Notes: generated from the letters alone by a model not told the origin. A stretch of 64,000 bases of DNA from Climacium dendroides (GCA_950106755.1 OX467092.1:26178582-26242581); one strand, 5' to 3'. Shown: positions 21,340 through 34,136, numbered from the stretch's first letter. A program made the numbers and translations.

Positions 21340-24240
21340 TATTGAGATTACAAAGTAATGAATGGAAGAAAGGCTTTACTTAGATGGTAGGAAGATACCA
21401 AGCCACATGAGTGGGCTGAACTTAAGCTAGAAGCCTCTCACTAGTTATCCACAAACCATGTGGGATAACTACCTTTCATGGGCTGCCTTTGACTATGAGC
21501 AATACCCAATGGACTCTAAGACTAACCTAGTGTCTAATGCTACACCTAGGGCTGAATGTACATGGTCAACACTAATATGTACATGTAGTCAACAATATGT
21601 ACTTGATCTTCAACACTCCCACTTTGAGAGTGGTCAAAGGCTCCATGGCCCATCTTCTCAATCAAGTTTTTTGGTGTTGTGGCTTCCCAAGGGCCTTGGT
21701 GAGCACATCAGCCACCATTGCTTGGGTAGGCACATACTTGAGCTCAATCACCACTTCCTCTACTATGGTGGGCTGCCACTTTGAACTCCATGAAATGGTA
21801 TCCATTCCAAGCATAAATATGTAGCCGCTGGTGGATCTCCTATCCACAAATGTCAAATCAGCCTTTGTTGCCACCATGGCATACATCAACCAACCCATTG
21901 CTACCTTGTACCTCCTCTTGCATGGCCAACTCCCACTTGCTTGAATCTCTCCAACACATCACCTTTCGAAGTGAAGATGGATCTCCAACAAAAGCCACAT
22001 TGGCTTGTTCTTCATGTTGTGGGGGGAGAATGTGATTCAGCCACCAATCTCCAAGGGGCTTGCGGGTCCTTGTTGGATAGCGTGGCTCCTCCATGGACTG
22101 ATCTTGCTCTTCTAAGGGTTGATCTTGTTCTCCCAAGGGCTGATCATGCTCTTGCTCCCTTGGTGAAGTGCTTGGAGAAGGAATTGCTGATCTCTTCACT
22201 TGGGGTGTGGCCACCTTCTTCTTGGGATCCACCAAGTCTTCATCTTCCCCTCCTTGTTCTTCATCTTCATCTCCTTCATCTTCTATGTGCACTCTTGGAG
22301 TTGTGCCCACCTTTTGGGCTAGTCCTCCACTTCTCCCACTTGGGCTCATCTCCAAGAACTTGGGATCAGCACCTTCATCCTCCATGAACGTCACATCTCA
22401 ACACTTGATAATGGCCTTGTTCTCCACACACATCAACCTATAAGCCTTGGTTCCCTCACAATAACCAAGGAAAAGACACTTGATGGCCTTGGCATCCAAC
22501 TTGGTCCTCTTGGCACTTGGAACCAAGGCATAGGCAATGCACCCAAAGGTGCGCATGTGAGATACATGGGGCCTAATCCCACTCCAAGCTTCTTGGGGTG
22601 TCATGCTTGTCAAGGCTCGGGTGGGGCACCGATTCCTTGTATAAACCGCTGTAGACACCGCCTCACCCCAAAGCTCAAGATTCAGCCCTTGGACATGAAT
22701 CATAGACCTTGCCATCTCCACAATGGTGTGATTTGCATGCTCCGCTACGCCATTTTGTTGAGGAGTGTAAGGTGCTGATGTATGGTGCTCAATGCCATGG
22801 GCCTTCAAGTACTCCTGAAAGGCCTTGGACACATACTCCCCACCATTATCCGACCGCAGCACCTTCACCTTGCAATCAGATTGGGCCTCCACAAGGGCCT
22901 TCCAAGTCTCAAAACGCCCAAACACCTCACTCTTGCACTTCAGCATATACACCCACACCTTGCGAGAGAAATCATCAATAAATGTCAAAAAATACCTTGC
23001 TCCGCCTATGGTGGTGGTCTTCATTGGTCCGCACACATCGGAATGCACAAGCTCCAATGGCTTGTTGGCCCTTGTTGCCCCATCCTTGGGGAAGGGCTAC
23101 CTTGCTTGTTTGCCCTCAATGCACCCCTTGCACACCCTAGAACTCCAATCATGCTTGCAAGAAGAGAGGTTCAGCCTCTTCACAATGTGTTGGAGGCTCT
23201 TCATGCTCTCCACATTCAAGTGCCCAAGCTTCCTATGTCAAAGCTCCACAAGGTCTCCATGAGCTGATCCTTGGGCAACACATGCCAAAGAAGAGCCATT
23301 CACCTTGGTGAAGTGAAAGTGGTACAAATTGCCCTCCACTTGGTGCCCTCACAACACACCCCACATTGTTGAAATGCACTTTCAAACCTCCCAAACACAA
23401 TTTGCTCACAGAGAGCAAGTTGGCATGCAACTTGGGCACATGGAGTGCCTCTTGGATTTTGATCCTCTTGGTCTCCCCCTTCACTTGCACCTCCACAAGG
23501 ATCAACCCCATGCCAAGGGCCTCCACCACACCATTGTCTCCCAAATAAATCTTCTTCCCCGAAATGGGTTGATAGGTGTGGAAGGCATCACGATGACTGG
23601 TCATATGTTGAGTGGCCCCCGAATCCACTATCCAAGTAAACATATTGGCCTTCTCCCCTCCTCCATGAGTGGCAAAGGCAAAGTCCTCCTCCTCCTCCTC
23701 TTTGGAGGCTTGGTGTGCATTCTCCTTGTCTTTGCCTTGGCTGATCTTGCAATGCCTAGCAATGTGGCCTGATTTGCCACACTTGAAGCATGTCCTTGTC
23801 TCCTTGAAGGCCTTGGTGTTGCCTTCTTTGCCATCTCTTGAAACAAGGGCTGATCCCTCTCCTTGGGACTCATTCTCCTTGCGCTTGGTCACCTCATGCA
23901 TCAAGCGGGCCGTCACAAACTCCATGGTCAGCTCCTTCATAGGCCTTGTCTCCAATGCGGTGATGAGGAACTCATAAGACGGTGGCAATCTCTCCAACAA
24001 GGTCATCACCACATCTCCATCCGTCATGGGTGCCTCCAAACAAGCCAACTCATCCGCAAGGGCCTTGATCTTGTTGACATGATCCAACAAGTCATCCTCC
24101 TCTTGCATCTTGCTAGTGAAGAACTTGCGCCGGAGAAAAAGGATGTTGGAGAGGCTCTTGGTCTCATGGATGTTCCAAAGGGTGGTCCATGCTTGGGTTG
24201 GTCCCTTGCAATGGCGAATGTGTGCAATTTGCCGGTCCAC
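21340..24240 (-). mobile_element. B2 copia element, 3' part (minus)
   Basis: The 276-bp LTR (21340-21615) is followed inward by a polypurine tract and a short RNase H remnant (21898-21662). Then come the integrase, protease and Gag regions up to 24240. It has the B2 internal deletions that remove reverse transcriptase. The Gag-integrase frame has a TGA at the IIKC/DVTF position (about 22395), a TAG near 23098 and another break near 23236. The 5' LTR, leader and Gag start are missing: at 24241 the sequence switches to a plus-strand reverse transcriptase fragment. It is nearly identical to 30971-33818, including the same TGA. Confidence 0.85.
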
Positions 24241-24860
24241 AAGGCACTTCCCGGGTTGAAGCAATCGGGGAGAGCTTGGTATAGGGATATTGATGCCATG
24301 TTTGCAAGGAAGGGCTTCCAAAGAGGCTATGCTGATCACTCTTTGTACACCATGCAAAGTTGTGAGCATTTGGTGATTGTGATCCTCTATGTGGACGATC
24401 TGATCCTCCTTGCAAGTAGCATGACTAAGATGCTTGAAGTGAAGGATATGCTCAAGAAGGAGTATGAGATGACGGATCTTGGAGAGTTGAAGTATTGCCT
24501 TGGAGTGGAGTTTAAGAGGGATAGGGCTGCCGCACCATCACCATGAGCCAACGCAAGTACCTTGAAGAAATTCTCAAGCGCTTCAACATGGAGGAGTGCA
24601 AAGCCATAGGTACACCACTTGACACTCATGGGAAGTTGCCCAAGCTCACGGATGTTGAATTTGAAGACGTGAGGGCTGAAATGCAAGGTGTGCCTTACAA
24701 GGCAGCGGTGGGTTGCCTCATGTATGCCATGGTAGCCACAAGGCCTGATTTGGCCTTTCCGGTGAGTGTGGTGAGTCAACACACGTCCAAGTATGGCCCC
24801 AAGCATTGGGCTGCGGTCAAGAGGGTGATGAGGTACATTCATGGCACACTTGGGCTGAAG
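24241..24860 (+). pseudogene. B1 copia reverse transcriptase fragment
   Basis: The plus strand reads LPGLKQSGRAWYRDIDAMFA and then the active-site motif YVDDLILL, nearly identical to the B1 element at 59754-60350. A single-base loss near 24531 shifts the frame. It ends at 24860 against a B1 LTR. No LTR of its own is attached, so it is a rearranged piece. Confidence 0.85.
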
Positions 24861-27853
24861 TATTGAGATTACAAAGTAATGAATGAAGAAAGGCTTTACT
24901 TAGATGGTAGGAGGATACCAAACCCCATGAGTGGGTTGAACATAAGGTAGAAGCCTTCCATAGTCATCCACATACATCATGGGATAACTAACCTCAATGG
25001 GCTACCTTTGACTACAAACAATACCCAAGAGACTCTAAGACTAACTAAGAGTCTATTGCCACTCCTAGGGCTGAATGTACATAGTCTACACTAATATGTA
25101 CATGTTCTTCAACACTCCCACTTTGAGAGTGATCAGCATAGCCTCTTTGGGGGAGGTGCCATAGGGAGGTGCCATTCACCTTGGTCAAGTGGAGGAGGTA
25201 CAAGTTGCCCTCACGAGGGGCTGATGCAATCAAAACTCCACTTGGTGCCCTCACAACACACACCACTTTGTTCAAATGCACATTCAAACCTCCCAAACAC
25301 AATTTGCTCACCGAAAGCAAGTTGGCATGCAACTTGGGCACATGAAGTGCCTCTTGAATTCTGATCCTCTTGGTCTCCCCCTTCACTTGCACCTCCACAA
25401 GGATCAGCCCCATGCCAAGGGCCTCCACCACACCATTGTCTCCCAAATAAATCTTCTTCCCCGAAATGGGCTGATAGGTGTGGAAGGCATCTCTATGGCT
25501 CGTCATGTGTTGAATGGCCCCCGAGTCCACTATCCAAGTAAACATGTTGGCCTTCTCCCCTCCTCCATGCGTGGCAAAAGCAAATTCCTCCTCCTCTTCT
25601 TTGGAGGCTTGGTGTGCACTCTCTTTGCCTTTGGCTTGGCTGCCCATGCAATGCTTAGCAATGTGGCCTGATTTGCCACACTTGAAGCATGTCCTTGTCT
25701 CCTTGAAGACCTTGGTGTTGACCCCTTTGGCATGTCTAGAGACAAGGGCTGATCCATCTCCTTGGGCCTCATTCTCCTTGCGCTTGGTCACCTCATGCAT
25801 CAAGCGGGCTGTCACAAACTCCATCGTCAGCTCCTTCATAGGTGTTGAAGAACATGTACATATTAGTGTAGACTATGTACATTCAGCCCTAGAAGTAGCA
25901 TTAGACTCTTAGTTCGTCTTAGAGTCTCTTGGGTATTGCTTGTAGTCAAAGGCAACCCATTGAGGTTAGTTATCCCATGATGTATGTGGATTACTATGAA
26001 AGGCTTCTACCTTATGTTCAACCTACTCATGGGGTTTGGTATCCTCCTACCATCTAAGTAAAGCCTTTCTTCATTCATTACTTTGTAATCTCAATAATAG
26101 GCCTTGTCTCCAATGCGATGATGAGGAACTCATAAGACGGTGGCAAGCTCTCTAACAAAGTCATCACCACATCTCCATCCGTCATGGGTGCCTCCAAACA
26201 AGCCAACTCATCCGCAAGGGCCTTGATCTTGTTGACATGATCCAACAAGTCATCCTCCTCTTGCATCTTGCTTGTGAAGAACTTGCGCCGGAGAAAAAGG
26301 ATGTTGGAGAGGCTCTTGGTCTCATGGATGTTGCAAAGGGTGGTCCATGCTTGGGCTGGTCCCTTGCAATGGCGAATGTGTGCAATTTGTCGGTCCACAA
26401 GGTTGATGGCAATGAGAGCAAAGGCCTTCTTCTCCTTCCTCTCAAATGCCTTCTTGGTCTTTGGATCAGCATCTTCACTTGGAGGCGCCTCACTCCCGTC
26501 CACCACCTCCCACAAGTCCTTCTCCGCAAGAATCATCTCCATCTTGAACTTCCACATGCCAAAGTTCTCCCCATTGAACTTGTCAATGATGCGCACGCCT
26601 TCTCCTCCACTTGATGCCATGATGAAGCACCTCCCACTTGTTGGTAGCCCCCCCAAGTGTCTCCAAGAGTTGACAAACTCAATTCAGCCTCCAAACAATT
26701 ATTGAGATTACAAAGTAACAAATAGGGTACTCCACTCTCCAAGGTGCTCAAGACCTCCAATCAGCCCTAGATGGAAGCTACTACTCACAATGAGCACCTC
26801 AAAAACCACAATGACCTCCAACAACCCTAGTTGGATCACCAAGCCAACAAAGAACCCCAATTGGCTCCACAATGCTCACAAGGGCACAAATCAGCCCTCT
26901 AGGGTTCACAAAACCCATTAATTGGCTTCACTCACTCACAAGGGCACTAATCAGCCCTCTTGGGATCACCAAGTCCACTAATTCGCCTCACTCACTCACA
27001 AGGGCACAATTCAGCCCTCAATGGATGGCAAACGCCTCAAGCATCCCAAACATGCTTCCAAGACTTACAATGGACTCTCACTAGATTGCAATAAACACAA
27101 TCATACTCAACAATGCACCAAAGTGCAAAATCAACCACAAAGGACTCCCACTAAAGTGCAATTGGCACAATCTCACTCTACAATGCACCCAAGTGCACAA
27201 TCAGCCTTAAAAGACTCTCACTAAAGTGCAATTGGCACAATCTCACTCCACAATGCACCCAAGTGCACAATTAGCCTCAAATGGCTCTCAATGCACACTT
27301 CTAAGTGCAAACTCAAACTAGGAGCATGCAACCAGCCCTTACTAGGTCTGATTACTATCATAAGCAATGTCTCCACCAAAATGTACTCAAAACCTCACAA
27401 ACTAGCCAATGAGAAAAACAAAAAAACTTTTTTTTTTTTTTTAAATGCACTCCAAGTTTTTCAAAATATTTACTCACACCATATGGTTTATAGGTGGTAA
27501 AACACACAAGGCTGATTGCTCCTCCAAGCTCCATGATCTCCTCCAAATGATTTGAACTTCTCCTTCAAACGCAACTCTAAGTGCGTGGGCCCATAACCTA
27601 TTGAGATTACAAAGTAATGAATGGAAGAAAGGCTTTACTTAGATGGTAGGAGGATACCAAACCCCATGAGTGGGTTGAATATAAGGTAGAAGCCCTTCAT
27701 AGTTATCCACATACATCATGGGATAACTAACCTCAATGGGCTGCCTTTGACTACAAGCAATACCCAAGAGACTCTAAGACTAACTAAGAGTCTAATGCTA
27801 CTCCTAGGGCTGAATGTACATAGTCTACACTAATATGTACATGTTCTTCAACA
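24861..27853 (-). mobile_element. Internally deleted B1 copia element (minus) with both LTRs
   Basis: The 3' LTR is 24861-25114 (254 bp), the 5' LTR is 27599-27853, and the primer site is 27585-27598. Inside are the leader, Gag start near 26617, Gag with a CCHC knuckle, and the protease motif. Then comes a jump to a few codons of reverse transcriptase (RGYADHS) and straight to the pol end QSGSVEEH. Integrase and nearly all RT/RNase H are absent. A solo LTR is inserted at 25843-26096. In the leader at ~26699-26718 a 19-bp LTR-end segment replaces about 190 bp. The flanking 5-mers (TGAAG and TAGAA) do not match, so the outer edges are rearranged. Confidence 0.8.
25843..26096 (+). repeat. Solo B1 LTR inserted in Gag
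   Basis: A complete 254-bp B1 LTR in plus orientation lies within the minus-strand gag of the surrounding element. It has the 5-bp duplication ATAGG (25838-25842 and 26097-26101). Removing it and one copy of the duplication restores the gag sequence seen in other B copies. Confidence 0.95.
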
Positions 27854-28676
27854 TAGAAGAGGAGGAGTTTGCCTTTGCCACACATGGAGGAGGGGTGAAG
27901 GCCAACATCTTTACTTGGATTGTGGACTCCGGAGCCACCCAACATATGACCAGCCATCGAGATGCCTTCCACACCTATTAGCCCATTTCGGGGAAGAAGA
28001 TTTATTTGGGAGACAATGGCATGGTGGAGGCCCTTGGCATGGGGGAGATCCTTGTGAAGGTGAAAGTGAAGGGGGAGACCAAGAGGATTCAAATCCATGA
28101 GGTCTTTCATGTCCCCAAGTTGCATGCCAACTTGCTTTCGGTGAGCAAATTGTCTTTAAGAGGTTTGAAAGTGCATTTCAACATGGTGGTGTGTTGTGAT
28201 GGCACCAAGTGGAGTCCTGATTGCATCAGCCCCTCGTGAGGGCAACTTGTACATCTTCCATTTCACCAAGGTGAATAGCACTTCTTTGGCTTGTGTTGCC
28301 CAAGGATCAGCTCATGAGGACCTTGTGGAGCTTTGGCATAGGAGGCTTGGGCACTTGAATGTGAAGAGCATGAAGAGCCTCCAACACATTGTGAAGGGGC
28401 TGAACCTCTCTTCTTGCAAGCATGATTGGAGTTCTATGGTGTGCAAAGGGTGCATTGAGGGCAAGCAAGCAAGGCAGCCGTTCCCCAAGGATGGGGCAAC
28501 TAGGGCCAGCAAGCCAGTGGAGCTTGTGCATTCCAATGTGTGCGGGCCAATGAAGACCACATCCATTGGAGGAGCAAGGTATTTTTTGACCTTCATTGTT
28601 GATTTCTCTCGCAGGATTTGGGTGTATATGCTGAAGTGCAAGAATGAGGTGTTTGGGCGTTTTGAGACTTGGAAGG
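27854..28676 (+). pseudogene. B-family Gag end, protease and integrase fragment
   Basis: The plus strand encodes the acidic Gag tail, the protease motif DSGATQHMT, and the integrase zinc region (WHRRLGHLN with CKGC). It then carries the integrase core start HSNVCGPM, where B copies usually read HSDVCGPM. The catalytic Asp at this position is thus Asn here. A TAG interrupts the protease region near 27979, and a frameshift follows near 28200. It ends at the C-family LTR at 28677. Confidence 0.8.
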
Positions 28677-28939
28677 TATTGAATGCAAAGAACTTATATT
28701 GCAAGGAAGGGAGAACACAAACAAGTGAATGGAAGGGCTGGAGAGCCGAAGCAAGGGGCTGACCTCTTATACTACTCTACCTACAAATCCCAGGACTAAC
28801 CATATGGGATAACTCAACACTAGAGGGCTGACCCTCTCTACTAGCACCTTGGTTGGCTACAAACAACACCAAACAAAGGTCAGCCCATACAAAGAGCTCC
28901 TACAAGTGGACCTAACACTAGTACTCACTAACTTCAACA
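28677..28939 (-). repeat. C-family LTR (minus), empty-site copy
   Basis: A 263-bp LTR of the same family as the one split by the hAT element. It carries CATTCAAT and the MITE target GCT only once each. It lacks about 21 bp near its start relative to the copy at 5525. Its flanks belong to different B fragments in opposite orientation and show no matching 5-mers, so it marks a rearrangement point rather than a clean solo LTR. Confidence 0.88.
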
Positions 28940-30493
28940 AAGAACTTGCGCCGAAGAAAGAGGATGTTGGAGAGGCTCTTGGTCTCATGGATGTTGCAAA
29001 GGGTGGTCCATGCTTGGGTTGGTCGCGGATGTGTGCAATTTGCTGGCCCGCAAGGTTGATGACAATGAGAGCAAAGGCCTTCTTCTCCTTCCTCTCAAAC
29101 GCCTTCTTGGTCTTTGGATCAGCATCTTCACTTGGAGGCTCCTCACTCCCATCCACCACGTCCCACAAGTCCTTCTCCACAAGAATCATCTCCATCTTGA
29201 ACTTCCACATGCCAAAGTTCTCCCCATTGAACTTGTCAATGATGCGCATGCCCTCTCCTCCACTTGATGCCATGTTGAAGCACCTCCCACTTGTTGGCAG
29301 CACCTAAAGGGGCTCCAACTCAATTCAGCCTCCGAACACTCACTTGGAAGCCAATTGGGCTGAAATGGCAACAATCAGCCCTTCCAAGGCCCTTCCAAGA
29401 TCCTCACAACCCTATGGACGACAAAACACTCCTCCCAAGTGCATCACCTCCTCTCAACACCAGTTCAGACCCTAATGGAGCTCAAAACCACCACATGGAC
29501 ATGATGGGCTAGTGCTACTTCAATTTAGCAAGCCAACTCACAATGCTCCTCACAAATAGGGTACTCCACACTCCAAGGCGCTCAAGCCTTCCAATCAGCC
29601 CTAAATGGATGCTACTACTCACAATGAGCACCTTAAGGACAACAATGACCTCCAACAGCCCTAGTTGGATCACCAATCCACCAAAGCACCCTAATTGGCT
29701 CTCAATGGCTCACAAGGGCACAAATCAGCCCTCTTGGGTTCACAAAGTCCATGAATTGCCTCACTCACTCACAAGGGCACTAATCAGCCCTCAATGCATG
29801 GCAAACACCTCAAGCAACTCAAATATGCTTCCAAGGCTCACAAGGACTCTCACTAGATTGCAATTAACAAAATCACAATCCACAATGCACCTAAGTGCAC
29901 AATCAGCCTCAATGGGCTCCCAATGTACACTTGTAAGCACAAACTCAAACTAGGAGCATGCAACCAGCCCTAACTAGGTCTGATTACTACCATAAGCAAC
30001 CTCTCACCCAAAATGTACTCAAAACCTCACAAATCGGCCAACAAAAGCTCTACAAAAATTTCTTTTTTTTTAAAAAATACACTCCAAAGTTTTTGATATT
30101 GAAAAATGACTCACACCATATGGTTTGTAGGTGAAAAGTGACAAAGGGCTGGTTACTCCTCCAAGCTCCAAGATCTCCTCCAAATGCTTTGAATTCCTCC
30201 CTCAAACGCAACTCCAAGTGCGTGGGCCCATAACCTTTTGAGATTCCAATGTTATGAATGGATGAAAGGCTTTACTTAGATGGTAGGAAGATACCATGGC
30301 CCATGAGTGGGCTGAACATAAGGTAGAAGCCTTTCCCTAGTTATCCACAAACCAGGTGGGATAACTAACAACAATGGGCTGCCTTTGACTAGAAGCAATA
30401 CCCAATGTACTCTAAGCCTAACTAAGAGTCTAATGCTACTCCTAGCGCTGCTTATGTACATGCTCTACACTAATATGTACATGATCTTCAACA
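28940..30493 (-). mobile_element. B-family 5' part: Gag N-terminus, leader, primer site, LTR (minus)
   Basis: Gag from MASSGGEGMRIIDKFNGENF (start near 29272) runs to about 28940 and carries a small deletion. The leader is 29273-30221, the primer site complement is 30222-30235, and the LTR is 30236-30493. This LTR begins TTTTGAG instead of TATTGAG and is an older variant. The 3' part of the element is missing beyond 28940. Confidence 0.8.
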
Positions 30494-30970
30494 ACATGGA
30501 CCAGCCCAAGGGCTTTATTCAAGAGGGGCGTGAGTACCTCAAGTGCAAGCTCAAGAGGGCCATCTATGGGTTGAGGCAATCCGGAAGAGCATGGTACATA
30601 GATGTGGATGCATTGTTTGCAAGGGAGGGCTACAAAAAGAGTCATGTGGACCACTCCTTCTACATCAAGCAAACAAGTACGTATTTGGTGATTGTGATTG
30701 TGTATGTAGATGACTTGATCATCATGACCAACACCATGAGCAAGATGGTGGAAGTGAAGGCCATGTTGAAGAGTCAATATGACATGAGCGACCTTGGTGA
30801 GTTACACTATTGTCTTGGAGTGGAGTTTATAAGGAACCGGGCGGCCCGCACCATCACCATGAGCCAAGGCAAGTACATTGAGGGCGTGTTGAAGCGATTC
30901 AATATGGAGGGATGCAAATCCGTTGGTACACCTCTTGATGTGAAGGAGAAGATGCCCAAGCTCATGGATG
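30494..30970 (+). pseudogene. Outer family A copia, reverse transcriptase part 1
   Basis: The plus strand encodes MDQPKGFIQEGREYLKCKL through the YVDDLIIM active site and on to PKLMD, closely matching the intact A element. It is interrupted at 30970 by a B2 element with duplication GGATG, and resumes at 44695. Its own 5' part is missing because it abuts the LTR ending at 30493. Confidence 0.88.
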
Positions 30971-31487
30971 TATTGAGATTACAAAGTAATGAATGAAGAA
31001 AGACTTTACTTAGATGGTAGGAGGATACCAAGCCACATGAGTGGGCTGAACTTAAGCTAGAAGCCTTTCACTAGTTATCCATAAACCATGTGGGATAACT
31101 ACCTTTCATGGGCTGCCTTTGACTATGAGCAATACCCAATGGACTCTAAGACTAACCTAGTGTCTAATGCTACACCTAGGGCTGAATGTACATGGTCAAC
31201 ACTAATATGTACATGTAGTCAACAATATGTACTTGATCTTCAACACTCCCACTTTGAGAGTGGTCAAAGGCTCCATGGCCCATCTTCTCAATCAAGTTTT
31301 TTGGTGTTGTGGCTTCCCAAGGGCCTTGGTGAGCACATCAGCCACCATTGCTTGGGTAGGCACATACTTGAGCTCAATCACCACTTCCTCTACTATGGTG
31401 GGCTGCCACTTTGAACTCCATGAAATGGTATCCATTCCAAGCATAAATATGTAGCCGCTGGTGGATCTCCTATCCACAAATGTCAAA

Positions 31488-33764
31488 TCAGCCTTTGTTG
31501 CCACCATGGCATACATCAACCAACCCATTGCTACCTTGTACCTCCTCTTGCATGGCCAACTCCCACTTGCTTGAATCTCTCCAACACATCACCTTTCGAA
31601 GTGAAGATGGATCTCCAACAAAAGCCACATTGGCTTGTTCTTCATGTTGTGGGGGGAGAATGTGATTCAGCCACCAATCTCCAAGGGGCTTGCGGGTCCT
31701 TGTTGGATAGCGTGGCTCCTCCATGGACTGATCTTGCTCTTCTAAGGGTTGATCTTGTTCTCCCAAGGGCTGATCATGCTCTTGCTCCCTTGGTGAAGTG
31801 CTTGGAGAAGGAATTGCTGATCTCTTCACTTGGGGTGTGGCCACCTTCTTCTTGGGATCCACCAAGTCTTCATCTTCCCCTCCTTGTTCTTCATCTTCAT
31901 CTCCTTCATCTTCTATGTGCACTCTTGGAGTTGTGCCCACCTTTTGGGCTAGTCCTCCACTTCTCCCACTTGGGCTCATCTCCAAGAACTTGGGATCAGC
32001 ACCTTCATCCTCCATGAACGTCACATCTCAACACTTGATAATGGCCTTGTTCTCCACACACATCAACCTATAAGCCTTGGTTCCCTCACAATAACCAAGG
32101 AAAAGACACTTGATGGCCTTGGCATCCAACTTGGTCCTCTTGGCACTTGGAACCAAGGCATAGGCAATGCACCCAAAGGTGCGCATGTGAGATACATGGG
32201 GCCTAATCCCACTCCAAGCTTCTTGGGGTGTCATGCTTGTCAAGGCTCGGGTGGGGCACCGATTCCTTGTATAAACCGCTGTAGACACCGCCTCACCCCA
32301 AAGCTCAAGATTCAGCCCTTGGACATGAATCATAGACCTTGCCATCTCCACAATGGTGTGATTTGCATGCTCCGCTACGCCATTTTGTTGAGGAGTGTAA
32401 GGTGCTGATGTATGGTGCTCAATGCCATGGGCCTTCAAGTACTCCTGAAAGGCCTTGGACACATACTCCCCACCATTATCCGACCGCAGCACCTTCACCT
32501 TGCAATCAGATTGGGCCTCCACAAGGGCCTTCCAAGTCTCAAAACGCCCAAACACCTCACTCTTGCACTTCAGCATATACACCCACACCTTGCGAGAGAA
32601 ATCATCAATAAATGTCAAAAAATACCTTGCTCCGCCTATGGTGGTGGTCTTCATTGGTCCGCACACATCGGAATGCACAAGCTCCAATGGCTTGCTGGCC
32701 CTTGTTGCCCCATCCTTAGGGAAGGGCTGCCTTGCTTGTTTGCCCTCAATGCACCCCTTGCACACCCTAGAACTCCAATCATGCTTGCAAGAAGAGAGGT
32801 TTAGCCCCTTCACAATGTGTTGGAGGCTCTTCATGCTCTTCACATTCAAGTGCCCAAGCCTCCTATGCCAAAGCTCCACAAGGTCTCCATGAGCTGATCT
32901 TTGGGCAACACATGCCAAAGAAGAGCCATTCACCTTGGTGAAGTGGAGGCGGTACAAATTGCCCTCACGAGGGGCTGATGCAATGAAAACTCCACTTGGT
33001 GCCCTCACAACACACCCCACCATGTTGAAATGCACTTTCAAACCTCCCAAATACAATTTGCTCACCGAAAGCAAGTTGGCATACAACTTGGGCACATGGA
33101 GTGCCTCATGGATCTGAATCCTCTTGGTCTCCCCCTTCACTTGCACCTCCACAAGGATCAGCCCCATGCCAAGGGCCTCCACCACACCATTGTCTCCAAA
33201 ATAAATCTTCTTCCCCGAAATGGGTTGATAGGTGTGGAAGGCATCACGATGGCTGGTCATATGTTGAGTGGCCCCCGAATCCACTATCCAAGTAAACATA
33301 TTGGCCTTCTCCCCTCCTCCATGAGTGGCAAAGGCAAAGTCCTCCTCCTCCTCCTCTTTGGAGGCTTGGTGTGCACTCTCCTTGTCTTTCCCTTGGCTGA
33401 TCTTGCAATGCCTAGCAATGTGGCCTGATTTGCCACACTTGAAGCATGTCCTTGTCTCCTTGAAGTCTTTGGTGTTGCCTTCTTTGCCATGTCTTGAAAC
33501 AAGGGCTGATCCCTCTCCTTGGGACTCATTCTCCTTGCGCTTGGTCACCTCATGCATCAAGCGGGCCGTGACAAACTCCATGGTCAGCTCCTTCATAGGC
33601 CTTATCTCCAATGCGGTGATGAGGAACTCATAAGACGGTGGCAAGCTCTCCAACAAGGTCATCACCACAACTCCATCTGTCACGGGCGCCTCCAAGCAAG
33701 CCAACTCATCCGCAAGAGCCTTGATCTTGTTGACATGATCCAACAAGTCATCCTCCTCTTGCAT
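31488..33764 (-). pseudogene. B2 Gag-protease-integrase frame with one TGA
   Basis: The frame is open from the Gag middle region through the CCHC knuckle, the protease motif DSGATQHMT, the integrase zinc motif and the catalytic core (HSDVCGPM, SDNGGEY). In NGVAEHANHT two Arg are changed to His. A TGA at about 32025-32027 (CGA in intact copies) splits it from the acidic, Gln-rich linker, which ends at the shared B2 deletion point SKWELAMQEEVQGSNGLVDV. The N-terminus of Gag is cut by the insertion at 33819. Confidence 0.85.
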
Positions 33765-34136
33765 CTTGCTAGTGAAGAACTTGCACCGGAGAAAAAGGAT
33801 GTTGGAGAGGCTCTTGGTTATTGAGATTACAAAGTAATGAATGAAGAAAGGCTTTACTTAGATGGTAGGAAGATACCAAGCCACATGAGTGGGCTGAACT
33901 TAAGCTAGAAGCCTTTCACTAGTTATCCACAAACCATGTGGGATAACTACCTTTCATGGGCTGCCTTTGACTAGGAGCAATACCCAATGGACTCTAAGAC
34001 TAACCTAGTGTCTAATGCTACACCTAGGGCTGAATGTACATGGTCAACACTAATATGTACATGTTAGTCAACAATATGTACTTGATCTTCAACACTCCCA
34101 CTTTGAGAGTGGTCAAAGGCTCCATGGCCCATCTTC

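Noticed and set aside
28677..28939. Clean solo LTR of family C
   Set aside because: The flanking 5-mers (GAAGG and AAGAA) differ and the two sides belong to different elements in opposite orientation.
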